DNA of 64,000 bases from Chitinophaga solisilvae (GTDB lineage: Bacteria > Bacteroidota > Bacteroidia > Chitinophagales > Chitinophagaceae). The stretch covers positions 37,899 to 101,898 of the forward strand of contig NZ_JAABOK010000022.1 of assembly GCF_009928525.1 (NCBI RefSeq). Reading direction: 5' to 3'. Shown here in pieces: positions 52,425 through 60,990 of this stretch (positions are counted from its first letter, which is position 1; every line of letters starts with the position of its first letter). The notes under the pieces were generated by a model. The model made no database searches. It was not told the DNA's origin and worked only from the letters and a program-made list of their open reading frames with translations. Made by a program: the position numbers and the translations under genes.

Positions 52425-55400
52425 TTAGAAATGGGCTGCCATGAGGTCCATCAGTTCTTCGGCGGAGAGGCGGCCGGCCTGGTCGCTGCCTTCCAGCAGG
52501 CGGTCTGCCAGATCCCTTTTGCTGTTATGCAGGGCCAGGATCTTTTCCTCTATGGTATGCTGGGCAACGAGCCGGTAGACGGTAACGGGCCGTGTCTGCC
52601 CTATACGGTGTGCGCGGTCGGAGGCCTGTTCTTCTACGGCGGGGTTCCACCAGGGGTCCAGGTGAATGACATAATCCGCTGCGGTCAGGTTCAGCCCTAT
52701 GCCGCCGGCTTTCAGGCTGAGTAAAAACAGTTCTCCGTTGCCGGACTGAAAATCTTTTACCAGCTGATCGCGCTGCCCTACCGGCGTTGCGCCATCCATG
52801 TACAGGTAGGAGATCTGTTGCTGATCCAGCGCATTTCTCACGATGTCCAGGTGTTTTACAAACTGGCTGAATACCAGCGCGCGGTGTTTGTTGGCGATCA
52901 GCTCTGCCGTGATTTCCAGGAAGGCTTCCAGCTTGGAGGAGCTTATCCGGCTTTCTGTATCCACCAGTTGCGGGTGACAGGCGGCCATGCGCAGGCGGCT
53001 GATTTCAGCGAGCGCACGGAAGCGTTGCTGCCCGGCGGTTGTGGCGTCAAAGGTTTCCAGGTTCTCCACGGCCTTGCGGCGCAGCGCCTCATAGAAGGTA
53101 GCTTCTTCAGGCGTAAGCTGTATCAGCCGGGTGATCTCCGTTTTTGCCGGCAGCTCATCCAGCACGGCTGTTTTGGTACGGCGCAGGATAAAGGGCGCCA
53201 GGAGTTTCCGCAAATGCGCCTTCACCGTACTTTCCGGGTTACGTAAAACAGGGTATACAAACTGTTCATTGAAATGATCCAGGGAACCGAGTAGCCCGGG
53301 ATTCAGGAAGCGGAACAGGTTCCAGATTTCCGTCAGCTGATTTTGTATAGGCGTTCCCGTTAACATCACCCGGAAATCGGCCTGCAGCATCATAGCGGCT
53401 CTGGAAGTTTTTGTCTGATGATTTTTGATATGATGCGCTTCGTCAAGGATAACGGTGCCCCATTGCCTGCCAGCCAGCAGCTTACCTTCCGACTGCAGCA
53501 GTCCGTAGGAAGTGATGATAACATCCAGCGGGGCAGCATGGCCGATCACAGCTTCCCGCCTGCTGTTATGCAGGAAGCTGACGTTCAGGGAAGGTGCGAA
53601 GCGGGCTATTTCAGCAGCCCAGTTAGCTATTACGGAAGCGGGACATACAACAAGTGCAGGTCCCAGGGCCGCGCGGTACAGCAACAGGGCAACAGACTGA
53701 ATCGTTTTTCCCAGCCCCATATCGTCCGCCAGGCAGGCGCCGGCTCCCCAGGCTGCGAGGTGGGTCATCCAGCGGAAGCCTTCTTCCTGATACGGGCGCA
53801 GGGTGGCCTGTAAGGTAGCAGGTACTTCCGGGATGGCAGCCATCGCGGTTTCGCGTTTCAGCGTAAATATTTTCCAGGCGGCATCTGTTGTGGCAGCGCC
53901 GGCATGCGCCAGCAGTTCTTCCAGCACCGGCGCTGCAAACTGAGGTACCTGCCATCCGTCTTTTTCTTTTGTTCCGATGCTCGCCAGTTCGTTGAGGCGT
54001 TTACGTAAGTCCGAGGTGAGCGCCACAAATTCGCCGTTGCTCAGGGCGATAAAGCGGTGGTTCACAATGCGTGTGGTATCCAGCAGGTCTTTCAGTGATA
54101 ATACCAGGTCTTCATCTACCCTCAGCTCTCCTTCGCAGGCAAACCAGTGGCCTTTCTGCTTTACGTTAACGGTGAAGCCGGAGAAGCCGGCCGTCTGCCG
54201 CACCCGGTAACGTTCTCCTTCCGGCCATTCGGGGCGTACCAGTTCCGGATGGTCTTTTATCAGCTCCAGCAGCTCCAGGCAGTCTACCGGATCTTCAAAG
54301 AGGATAACATCTTCCATCAGTTCCTGCGGTACAATCTGCTGAATCATCTCCTGCAACTTTTCCGCGTTGGTCTTTTCCAGCGCCAGATCGCGGGCTGCCT
54401 GCCAGCGTGCGCCGTTGCTCATCCCGATGATGTGGGCGGCGCCCTGTCCCGGTTTACAGTAGGGTGGATCGGCGGTAAATGGCTTGACAAACAACGCCGC
54501 TTTCAATCCGTTGCCATAAGGCAGGAGCTGCACCACAATGCGCGGATCTCCGTTACGCCGGCGCAGGCCAACGCTGCCCTCTCCAAGATCCGCATGGATG
54601 GTAATATGCGCACCAATGCTGCGCAGCACTTCCATGAGTTTATCTTTTCCGGCGGCGGGTACTACAGGTATCTGGCTGAGCGTCTGCAATACTTTCCGTT
54701 GCCGGGCGGTGAGTTTAATGATCTTCAAACGCGCAGGCGTTTCATGCAGGAAAATGGTATCGCTGACAAAGTCAGTGATGTCACAGGAAAACGTATAGCC
54801 GTTACCGATATTATTCACGGCCAGCTCCGGTATCCCCTTTACTACTTCCACCGGTACAGCGGGGTTATCTGCCAGGAACAGCAGCGGATGGCCTGCTATC
54901 TCATTCCAGACGCGGGCATCAAAGGAATAGTATTCTCCGTCGTAATTATAGTAGTGATCCTTATGTACGGTGCCGCCTATACGGAAATCCTGGTCGGTCA
55001 TTGCTTCCGCCTTCCCTTCCTTCAGCTTTTTCAGCGCCACCTGGCGGCCGCTGCTCCATTGCCCGTCGCCAGCGGAAGATTGCAGTACCGGCTGGATTTT
55101 ATAGCTGGAAAAATCCAGCAGGTATATCAGGCGGTAGCTGACTTCTTTCTTCTCTTTTTTTACCAGTTCCGCTTCAGCAACCAGCAAGGTATTCAGCAGG
55201 CGTTCCCAATCGGCCGTCTGTTCCAGCAGCGAAAAAACCGGCGGCCGCTGAATACTGCCTTCCAGCTGGTGGAAGACCGGTGCATAACCGCCATAGCCTT
55301 CATTTCTCAGCAGGTATAAATATTCGTACAGGAGTAACCGGTAGTGGTGTTCCATCACGCGGCGCATCAGCGCATCCGCATTCACCCGGAAAGTATACAG

Positions 55401-56456
55401 CAGCTTGCTCCGCGGATGCAGCAGCTGCAGGCACATGATAGCCAGGAAGCTCAGCAGCCGGCTTTCATTACGTTCCAGCAGTATCAGCAGCAGGTTTTCC
55501 GCCTTCTCCTTTTTTCCGGTATGAAAATACAGGAGCGCGACGGCTGGCGTAACTGCGGGAAACAGCTTTCGTTCGTACGCGGTAAGTATTTTGCTGATAA
55601 CCGGATTAGCATCGCCTCCGGGCAGCAGCATCAATGTAAATGCATACCAGAAGGCAAACAGCGGAGATACAGGTATCGTATTTTTTTTATCGTACTGCCG
55701 TTGCCGTTTAATACCTTTATCGAAAGTTTTCAGGGCTTTGTCAGGCTGCGCATGGTACAACAGCCATACTGCCTGCATAAAAATATCGTCCGCCGTTTCA
55801 TCTGCCATTGCGGGCGACAATAATCCCTGCATCAGCAGCAGCTCTGGAAAACGGTATGCCTGCCTTTGTTCAAAAGCCAGCAGATCCGCCATCGGCGGCA
55901 GCTGCAGCAGCTGGTACTTCATGGCGTATGCATACATCCTATCAATTGCCTGCTGACTAAAAAGCTGCAGCAGACCGGCATATTCCGGATAATACAGCAG
56001 CCAGGAGATAGCCGGCAGGTATTCATCCAGCTCCGCCTCCACTCTTTTCACGGGCGCCAGCAGCAGATATTTATCGCCCGTAAAATAGGCTACCAGCAAC
56101 TGTTGCAGGTCCTGCAGGCGTGCGCTGACCGTATAAAAGGCATGCACCGCCATCCGCGAACGGCCAATGACCTGCAGGTATTGTGGCTTTACAATATTCG
56201 CAGGAAACAACAGAAAATTCAGTTCGGGCGCCAGTGTAAAATTACCGGTAACATTTACTCCCCCCAGCTCCCGCTCCTTGAGGTCCTGCAGGATTTCATC
56301 AAAGCGCTTCCTGGGTAACTCCTGCATCAGCTGCACGGCATCAAACAGGGTATGCTTTTCCAGGGGATACAGGTGAATGGAAAGCACGTCCATCACCAGC
56401 TGCGCATCAGCGGGCTGAGATTGATATTGCTGCCGGTACCAGGAGGTGTTTATCAT
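52425..56456 (-). CDS. SNF2-family DEAD/DEAH-box helicase
   Basis: 1343 aa. The N-terminal ~850 residues are specific to this family of bacterial SNF2 proteins and contain no recognised domain. The ATPase follows: Walker A LADDMGLGKT with Lys917, DEAHHIKN, VMLTGTPIQNQLTEIWNLF, then the helicase C domain with ALVFSQF, LSLKAGGIGLNLTAADYVIHLDPWWNPAVEEQASDRAHRIGQ. It translocates on double-stranded DNA and remodels DNA-protein complexes, perhaps RNA polymerase as in RapA. No defence gene adjoins it. Single gene. Confidence 0.92.
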   Translation of the reverse strand: MINTSWYRQQYQSQPADAQLVMDVLSIHLYPLEKHTLFDAVQLMQELPRKRFDEILQDLKERELGGVNVTGNFTLAPELNFLLFPANIVKPQYLQVIGRSRMAVHAFYTVSARLQDLQQLLVAYFTGDKYLLLAPVKRVEAELDEYLPAISWLLYYPEYAGLLQLFSQQAIDRMYAYAMKYQLLQLPPMADLLAFEQRQAYRFPELLLMQGLLSPAMADETADDIFMQAVWLLYHAQPDKALKTFDKGIKRQRQYDKKNTIPVSPLFAFWYAFTLMLLPGGDANPVISKILTAYERKLFPAVTPAVALLYFHTGKKEKAENLLLILLERNESRLLSFLAIMCLQLLHPRSKLLYTFRVNADALMRRVMEHHYRLLLYEYLYLLRNEGYGGYAPVFHQLEGSIQRPPVFSLLEQTADWERLLNTLLVAEAELVKKEKKEVSYRLIYLLDFSSYKIQPVLQSSAGDGQWSSGRQVALKKLKEGKAEAMTDQDFRIGGTVHKDHYYNYDGEYYSFDARVWNEIAGHPLLFLADNPAVPVEVVKGIPELAVNNIGNGYTFSCDITDFVSDTIFLHETPARLKIIKLTARQRKVLQTLSQIPVVPAAGKDKLMEVLRSIGAHITIHADLGEGSVGLRRRNGDPRIVVQLLPYGNGLKAALFVKPFTADPPYCKPGQGAAHIIGMSNGARWQAARDLALEKTNAEKLQEMIQQIVPQELMEDVILFEDPVDCLELLELIKDHPELVRPEWPEGERYRVRQTAGFSGFTVNVKQKGHWFACEGELRVDEDLVLSLKDLLDTTRIVNHRFIALSNGEFVALTSDLRKRLNELASIGTKEKDGWQVPQFAAPVLEELLAHAGAATTDAAWKIFTLKRETAMAAIPEVPATLQATLRPYQEEGFRWMTHLAAWGAGACLADDMGLGKTIQSVALLLYRAALGPALVVCPASVIANWAAEIARFAPSLNVSFLHNSRREAVIGHAAPLDVIITSYGLLQSEGKLLAGRQWGTVILDEAHHIKNHQTKTSRAAMMLQADFRVMLTGTPIQNQLTEIWNLFRFLNPGLLGSLDHFNEQFVYPVLRNPESTVKAHLRKLLAPFILRRTKTAVLDELPAKTEITRLIQLTPEEATFYEALRRKAVENLETFDATTAGQQRFRALAEISRLRMAACHPQLVDTESRISSSKLEAFLEITAELIANKHRALVFSQFVKHLDIVRNALDQQQISYLYMDGATPVGQRDQLVKDFQSGNGELFLLSLKAGGIGLNLTAADYVIHLDPWWNPAVEEQASDRAHRIGQTRPVTVYRLVAQHTIEEKILALHNSKRDLADRLLEGSDQAGRLSAEELMDLMAAHF

Positions 56457-56460
56457 CCGG

Positions 56461-56468
56461 CAAAAGTA
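56461..56468 (-). promoter_or_regulatory. -7 element immediately before the SNF2 helicase start
   Basis: TACTTTTG on the minus strand, a full TAnnTTTG match, only 4 bp before ATG 56456. If used, the mRNA is leaderless or translation begins at a later Met (56393). Confidence 0.4.
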
Positions 56469-56475
56469 AGATATG

Positions 56476-56587
56476 ATTTACGGATTTTGGAATTTACGGA
56501 TTTTGGAATTTATAAATGCTGCGGAGATCTGAGCGTAATTATTTGCTTAGATCTTCGAAGCATTTATAAATTCCAAAATCCGTAAAT
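56476..56587. repeat. Palindromic element, ATTTACGG arms (element 7 of 10)
   Basis: The outer arm is a tandem of ATTTACGGATTTTGGA; the left side has two units and the right side one. The inner core is GCGGAGATCTGAGCG on the left and GCTTAGATCTTCGAAGC on the right, close to the common core. It ends 8 bp before the deoR-like gene stop. Confidence 0.8.
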
Positions 56588-56594
56588 TTTCCCT

Positions 56595-57350
56595 TTAAAT
56601 AAAGTTGACTTTTTTCGTCCTGAGGGTGGCTGCCTGCGCAGCGGATAGTTCCTGGTCTGTAACCAGGGCGGTGATGAGGGAGAGGGGGGCAAATTTCAGG
56701 TAGCTGTCTTTGCCTATTTTGGAGGAGTCGCAGAGGAGGTAGATGTGGTCAGCGCTGCCGGCCATGGCGGTGGTGATGCCGGCTTCTTTTTCGCTGATGG
56801 CGGTCAGTCCTCTTTTTGCGGAGAGTCCGTCTGTGCCTACGAAGGCTTTGGCGGCGTGGTAGCTTTTGATGTGGGCGATGGCTCTGTCTCCGTGGATGGC
56901 TTTCCTTTCCTTATCTATTTCTCCGCCGATGAGATTCACCTGTATGCCGGCTGCATCCATAAAGGCGGCGGCTACCGGTAAGGAGTTAGTGATGATACGC
57001 AGCGGGGTGATGTTTTTCAGGTGGGGGCACATGGTGAATACGGTGCTGCCGCAGTCCATGAAAATGGTGTCTCCGGGTTTTACCAGAGCGGCCGCGCGTT
57101 TACCGATATATTTTTTGCGGGCGGAGGCCACCTGTTCCTTGTCGGCAAATGCGGTGAACGGATGTTGGGGAGGCGCTTTCATAGCGCCGCCGTGGGTTCT
57201 TATCAGCAGTTCTTCCGCTGCCAGCTGTTGCAGGTCACGACGGATGGTGATGGCTGAAATGCCCAGCTCATCTGCCATTTCCTGCACGTCCATGCTCTCT
57301 GTCTTCTCCAGAATTTTTAAAATTTTTCTTTTTCTTTCCTGGAATCCCAT
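56595..57350 (-). CDS. DeoR/GlpR-family transcriptional regulator
   Basis: 251 aa. N-terminal DeoR helix-turn-helix (ERKRKILKILEKTESMDVQEMADELGISAITIRRDLQQLAAEELLIRTHGG). The C-terminal DeoR sensor domain resembles a sugar-phosphate isomerase (DTIFMDCGSTVFTMCPHL, LIGGEIDKERKAIHGDRA, KAFVGTDGLSAKRGLT, YLLCDSSKIG). It is expected to respond to a phosphorylated sugar. Divergent from nudK; the shared gap contains a 12-bp inverted repeat lying over both -7 elements. Confidence 0.93.
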   Translation of the reverse strand: MGFQERKRKILKILEKTESMDVQEMADELGISAITIRRDLQQLAAEELLIRTHGGAMKAPPQHPFTAFADKEQVASARKKYIGKRAAALVKPGDTIFMDCGSTVFTMCPHLKNITPLRIITNSLPVAAAFMDAAGIQVNLIGGEIDKERKAIHGDRAIAHIKSYHAAKAFVGTDGLSAKRGLTAISEKEAGITTAMAGSADHIYLLCDSSKIGKDSYLKFAPLSLITALVTDQELSAAQAATLRTKKVNFI

Positions 57351-57356
57351 TTCTTT

Positions 57357-57395
57357 TTATATTTGATCAAAATAATCAATAACGATCAAATATAA
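57357..57395. promoter_or_regulatory. Palindromic operator overlapping both divergent promoters of deoR-like gene and nudK
   Basis: TTATATTTGATC (57357-57368) and GATCAAATATAA (57384-57395) are perfect inverted copies, 15 bp apart. Each arm contains TATATTTG, a full -7 match: + strand 57358-57365 for nudK, and minus strand 57394-57387 for the regulator. One protein bound to both arms would shut both promoters. Confidence 0.75.
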
Positions 57396-57403
57396 TCATT
57401 TTT

Positions 57404-57982
57404 ATGCCACCCGACGTAAAAATCATGTCAACGGAAATTCTGTCCGACAACTGGTACACGCTGAAAAAGGTAACGTATGAATACAAACGCCGCAACGGCG
57501 ACTGGCAGACACAGTCGCGCGAGGCATATGACAGAGGCAACGGCGCTGTGATACTGTTGTACAACGTGCAGACCCGTACCGTTATCCTCACCCGTCAGTT
57601 CCGGCTGCCCTCCTTTATCAACGGCAACAGCAGCGGTATGCTCATAGAAGCCTGCGCCGGCCTGCTGGATGAAAACAATCCGGAAGAATGCATCCGCCGC
57701 GAAGCGGAAGAAGAGACAGGTTACCGTATCCGGGATGTGCGGAAAATATTTGACGCGTATATGTCGCCCGGCTCTGTAACAGAGATACTTCACTTCTTCA
57801 TCGCCGCCTATGATCATCAAATGAAAGTCAACGATGGCGGAGGTCTTGCACATGAACAGGAAGAAATAGAAGTGCTGGAAATACCTGTTGCGGAAGCAAT
57901 GGAGATGATTACACGGGGAGAAATCAGAGATGGTAAAACAATTATGCTACTGCAGTATATAAAACTAAATGGAATTTTGTAA
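57404..57982 (+). CDS. nudK: NUDIX hydrolase, GDP-mannose pyrophosphatase NudK-like
   Basis: 192 aa, NudK length. ADP-ribose/GDP-mannose pyrophosphatase type: RGNGAVILLYN, ILTRQFRLPSFINGN, ACAGLLDENNPEECIRREAEEETGY (Nudix box with REAEEETGY), then YMSPGSVTEILHFF, the NudK-type loop. It hydrolyses nucleotide sugars such as GDP-mannose to mannose-1-phosphate and GMP. Start: ATG 57404; Met8 is an alternative. Co-transcribed with the GNAT gene 8 bp downstream. Confidence 0.92.
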   Translation: MPPDVKIMSTEILSDNWYTLKKVTYEYKRRNGDWQTQSREAYDRGNGAVILLYNVQTRTVILTRQFRLPSFINGNSSGMLIEACAGLLDENNPEECIRREAEEETGYRIRDVRKIFDAYMSPGSVTEILHFFIAAYDHQMKVNDGGGLAHEQEEIEVLEIPVAEAMEMITRGEIRDGKTIMLLQYIKLNGIL

Positions 57983-57990
57983 ATTCAGGA

Positions 57991-58518
57991 ATGGAATTAC
58001 AATTCACTCCCTTTCCGGAACTGACAACCGGCCGGCTGCTGCTCAGACAGCCTGAAAGCCACGATGACATTGCCTTACTGCGAATCCGCTCTGATGATGA
58101 GGTACGGCGATATATACAACGTCCTAAAAATTCGCTGGAAGATGTACAGCAATTTATTCAGAAGGTCAGGCAAGGTATTGCCGCCAATGAAAATTTATAC
58201 TGGGTGATTATCCACCGGGAAACACAGGAACTGATGGGCACCTTCTGCCTGTGGAATCTGTCTGCTGCAAATAACAGCGCCGAGATCGGCTATGAACTGC
58301 ATCCCGACTATCAGCACCAGGGATATATGCAGGAAGCCATCACCGCAGTTATTGACTATGCCTTCCATACCATGAAAGCCGGTATGATTACCGCCTTCAC
58401 CGTAGAAGAAAACCAGGCATCCATCCGTGTACTGGAAAGAAATCACTTCCTGAAAGCGCCGCCTGAAATGCAGGAGGAAGCAGAAGATGACGGTATTATT
58501 TATATTTTAAACCGCTGA
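57991..58518 (+). CDS. GNAT-family N-acetyltransferase (RimJ/RimL-like)
   Basis: 175 aa. LTTGRLLLRQPESHDDIALLRIR and AEIGYELHPDYQHQGYMQEAITAVIDYAF (acetyl-CoA-binding loop) and NQASIRVLERNHF mark the Acetyltransf_3 group. RimJ/L relatives acetylate protein N-termini, but many members act on small molecules. It starts 8 bp after nudK, so it is in that operon and under the same operator. Confidence 0.9.
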   Translation: MELQFTPFPELTTGRLLLRQPESHDDIALLRIRSDDEVRRYIQRPKNSLEDVQQFIQKVRQGIAANENLYWVIIHRETQELMGTFCLWNLSAANNSAEIGYELHPDYQHQGYMQEAITAVIDYAFHTMKAGMITAFTVEENQASIRVLERNHFLKAPPEMQEEAEDDGIIYILNR

Positions 58519-58549
58519 AATAATCCGCAGACTTTCCTACCTTCAGGAA

Positions 58550-59344
58550 GTGAAATACTTTACCATTCCGCCGTCAGATCATCTGAAAGATATAGTAAGA
58601 TATTTCTGGGTACTGGAAAGTGCCGAGCCATACGTTCATTACTCAATGGCCGATGTCTGCCCGGAGCTGGTATTCCACTACCACGGGCGGTTTGATGAAA
58701 TAGCTGCCGATGGCAGCAGCGTACCTTCCTTTACTGCCGGCGTACACGGACAAAGCAGTCGCATCCGCCGTTTTACCATCAACGGCTCCTTTGGCATACT
58801 GGGCGTTTACCTGTATCCGCACGCAGTATCCCTGCTTTTTAACGTGCCGCCGGTAGTACTCACCAACGAAATGACCGACCTCAACACCCTGCTTAAAACA
58901 GCCGGCGACAACCTGGAAGAACAGGTAGCGCTGGCGCCGGGGCATCCGCAACGTATACAGCTCATTGAAGCGTTCATCACCCGGCGCCTGCTGCAGCAAC
59001 GACAACAGCAGCCACCGGTATTTCACGCCATACAGGCCATCATTGAAAGCAAAGGACAGATTACAGTGAAACAGCTGGCGCAGGATTATTTCTTATCAGA
59101 AAGACAATTTGAACGGCAGTTCCGGCAATTCTCAGGATTCAGTCCCAAACTGTTTTCCAGGATATCACGCTTTCAGTGGGCCATAGCGCAATACGGGAAC
59201 AACTTCCCGTCATTAACGCAACTGGCACTGGAAAGCGGCTATTATGACCAATCGCACTTTATCCATGACTTCCGGGAGTTTTCCGGTCAGCATCCCCGCC
59301 ACTATTTTTCCGGTAACACCGACGCCACCAGGTGGCGCGACTAA
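58550..59344 (+). CDS. AraC-family regulator with DUF6597-like sensor
   Basis: 264 aa with a GTG start at 58550 just after CAGGAA. N-terminal domain (IPPSDHLKDIVRYFWVLES, CPELVFHYHGRFDEI, IRRFTINGSFGILGVYLYPHA) is of the DUF6597 type. The C-terminal AraC helix-turn-helix is ITVKQLAQDYFLSERQFERQFRQFSGFSPKLFSRISRFQ and YYDQSHFIHDFREFSGQHPRHYF. Its target may be the VOC gene immediately downstream. Confidence 0.88.
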   Translation: MKYFTIPPSDHLKDIVRYFWVLESAEPYVHYSMADVCPELVFHYHGRFDEIAADGSSVPSFTAGVHGQSSRIRRFTINGSFGILGVYLYPHAVSLLFNVPPVVLTNEMTDLNTLLKTAGDNLEEQVALAPGHPQRIQLIEAFITRRLLQQRQQQPPVFHAIQAIIESKGQITVKQLAQDYFLSERQFERQFRQFSGFSPKLFSRISRFQWAIAQYGNNFPSLTQLALESGYYDQSHFIHDFREFSGQHPRHYFSGNTDATRWRD

Positions 59345-59383
59345 GATGTCGGGTTTTTCCAATTTCAACCGCCGGCCCCATCC

Positions 59384-59391
59384 TAATTTTG
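59384..59391 (+). promoter_or_regulatory. Bacteroidota -7 element for the VOC gene
   Basis: TAATTTTG, a full TAnnTTTG match, 30 bp before ATG 59422. Confidence 0.5.
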
Positions 59392-59421
59392 GGTCATTGT
59401 TTCACTTATAACTTTCAGCAA

Positions 59422-59796
59422 ATGGAAATTCCAAAAGGCCATCAGGCAGTCATGCCCTACATGATGCTTTCAGACGCAGCAGGCTTTATCCGCTTCACCG
59501 AAAAAGTATTCGGCGCAATGCTCACCCACACCACCAACCGGGATAATACCGATAAAATCATGCATGCCGAAATCCAGATTGCCGGCAACACCATTATGTT
59601 CTGCGACGCTACCGAACAATGGAAGGAACAAACAGCCAACCTGTTCGTATACGTCCCCGATGCAGACACCACCTATCATACCGCCATTGACAACGGCGGC
59701 GCCACCATCATGGAACTGACCGACCAGCATTATGGCCGCACCTGCGGCGTAAAAGACCCGGTTGGGAATGTGTGGTGGATCACATCGGTGAAGTAA
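59422..59796 (+). CDS. VOC-family (glyoxalase/PhnB-like) protein
   Basis: 124 aa from ATG 59422; the frame is open upstream to 59332, but the promoter lies inside that extension. Two VOC beta-alpha-beta-beta-beta units (MPYMMLSDAAGFIRFTEKVFGA, MHAEIQIAGNTIMFCD, LFVYVPDADTTYHTAIDNGG, GRTCGVKDPVGNVWWITS). Closest in style to PhnB-like proteins; metal ligands are not certain. Role unknown; a neighbouring AraC regulator may control it. Confidence 0.85.
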   Translation: MEIPKGHQAVMPYMMLSDAAGFIRFTEKVFGAMLTHTTNRDNTDKIMHAEIQIAGNTIMFCDATEQWKEQTANLFVYVPDADTTYHTAIDNGGATIMELTDQHYGRTCGVKDPVGNVWWITSVK

Positions 59797-59916
59797 ATTA
59801 CGAATTGCGAATTGCGAATTACGAATGCTGAGCGAAGACATAAGGGAAGAAGTAAATTCTTTATCTGCTTATGTCTTCGCTAAGCATTCGTAATTCGCAA
59901 TTCGTAATTCGTAATT
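59796..59916. repeat. Palindromic element, AATTACG arms (element 8 of 10)
   Basis: About 49-bp arms with two mismatches and core GCGAAGACATAAG. Its loop is the reverse complement of the GAATTTACTT loop of elements 4, 9 and 10, so this copy is inverted. It begins on the last base of the VOC stop codon. Confidence 0.9.
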
Positions 59917-60010
59917 CATAATTATAAAAAGTACCCACAAAGTAATAACCCGTCCCTTCCTTCCCGCCTGAATACTTCTACCTTAGTGCTGACCAAAACA
60001 CTGCGGAAAA

Positions 60011-60676
60011 ATGAAAAGAATTATCTTCCTGTTCTCGTGGGTATTAATTTCCTGTACTTCAGATGCACAAAAAAAAGAAACAATGAAACCAGATATTTTT
60101 GCTGCTATCACCGGTAATGATGAGCCTACCGTGAAGCAATGGATTGCGCAGGGCAACAACCTGGAAACCAGGAATGAAAAAGGAGAAACGCCGCTGATGG
60201 CCGCTACCTATAAAAATAATATACCGCTGGCCTCCCTGTTCATACAGGCGGGCGCAGATGTGAATGCGCAGGACCGCATGCTTAACAGTCCGTTTTTGTA
60301 TGCCGGCGCTACCGGATACCTGGAAATATTACGCTTATGCCTGAAAGCGGGCGCCAGATACGATGTATATAACCGCTATGGCGGCACGGCGCTGATTCCT
60401 GCCTGCGAAAGAGGACATATAGCCATTGTAACAGAGCTGCTGAAAGACAAATCCTTTCCGGTGGACCATATCAATAAGCTGGGCTGGACGGGCCTGCTGG
60501 AAGCCATCATCCTGGGCAACGGCGGCACGAAACATATACAGATTGTACAATTGCTGATTGATGCAGGATGCCATGTAAACATTGCAGATAAAGACGGCGT
60601 AACACCGCTGGCACATGCGAAAAGCCGCGGCTTCACAGAAATAGTAAAAATACTGGAAAAGGCAGGCGCAAAGTAA
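60011..60676 (+). CDS. Ankyrin-repeat lipoprotein
   Basis: 221 aa. Lipoprotein signal WVLISCTS. Five to six ankyrin repeats fill the rest (NEKGETPLMAATYKNNIPLASLFIQAGADVNAQD, GGTALIPACERGHIAIVTELL, DKDGVTPLAHAKSRGFTEIVKILEKAGA). Periplasmic or membrane-attached protein-binding scaffold; partner unknown. Single gene after a palindromic element. Confidence 0.88.
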   Translation: MKRIIFLFSWVLISCTSDAQKKETMKPDIFAAITGNDEPTVKQWIAQGNNLETRNEKGETPLMAATYKNNIPLASLFIQAGADVNAQDRMLNSPFLYAGATGYLEILRLCLKAGARYDVYNRYGGTALIPACERGHIAIVTELLKDKSFPVDHINKLGWTGLLEAIILGNGGTKHIQIVQLLIDAGCHVNIADKDGVTPLAHAKSRGFTEIVKILEKAGAK

Positions 60677-60990
60677 ACGCCTGTCTTCCTGCTGCTTTTC
60701 TGCTTTCTTCCCTTCCATTCTTCCCCCCTCCCCCCACTCATTTCTGCACACTTCCCATTCTCTGCAAACGTTTGTCGGTTTTGTACTTTCTTCTCTTTTG
60801 CATTTGTAATTTTCACTTTTCTTGTCTGTTCCCCTTTTCTTGTATAATTTAAAAGAAAGTACCGTAAATCTGACTCCACCGGGCAGAGCACCCCGGTTTG
60901 CACATCTGACGATTCGAGCTGTTTTTCCCCCCGATGCCATACCGGCATACGGTTGACCCGTTTCATTTTTTCTTAACCAAAATAAAAACA
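60677..60990. other. Intergenic region with strand-biased pyrimidine tract
   Basis: Roughly 60680-60850 is strongly C/T-rich on the + strand, including runs of C6 around 60720-60740. After it, ACCGGG (60878) pairs with CCCGGT (60892) in a small hairpin. No gene, tRNA or CRISPR. The tract could be an unusual DNA structure or an mRNA leader for the PNGase F-like gene. Confidence 0.5.

Noticed and set aside
54147..55319. 390-aa open frame on the + strand
   Set aside because: Antisense to the SNF2 protein N-terminal region; no recognisable protein features.
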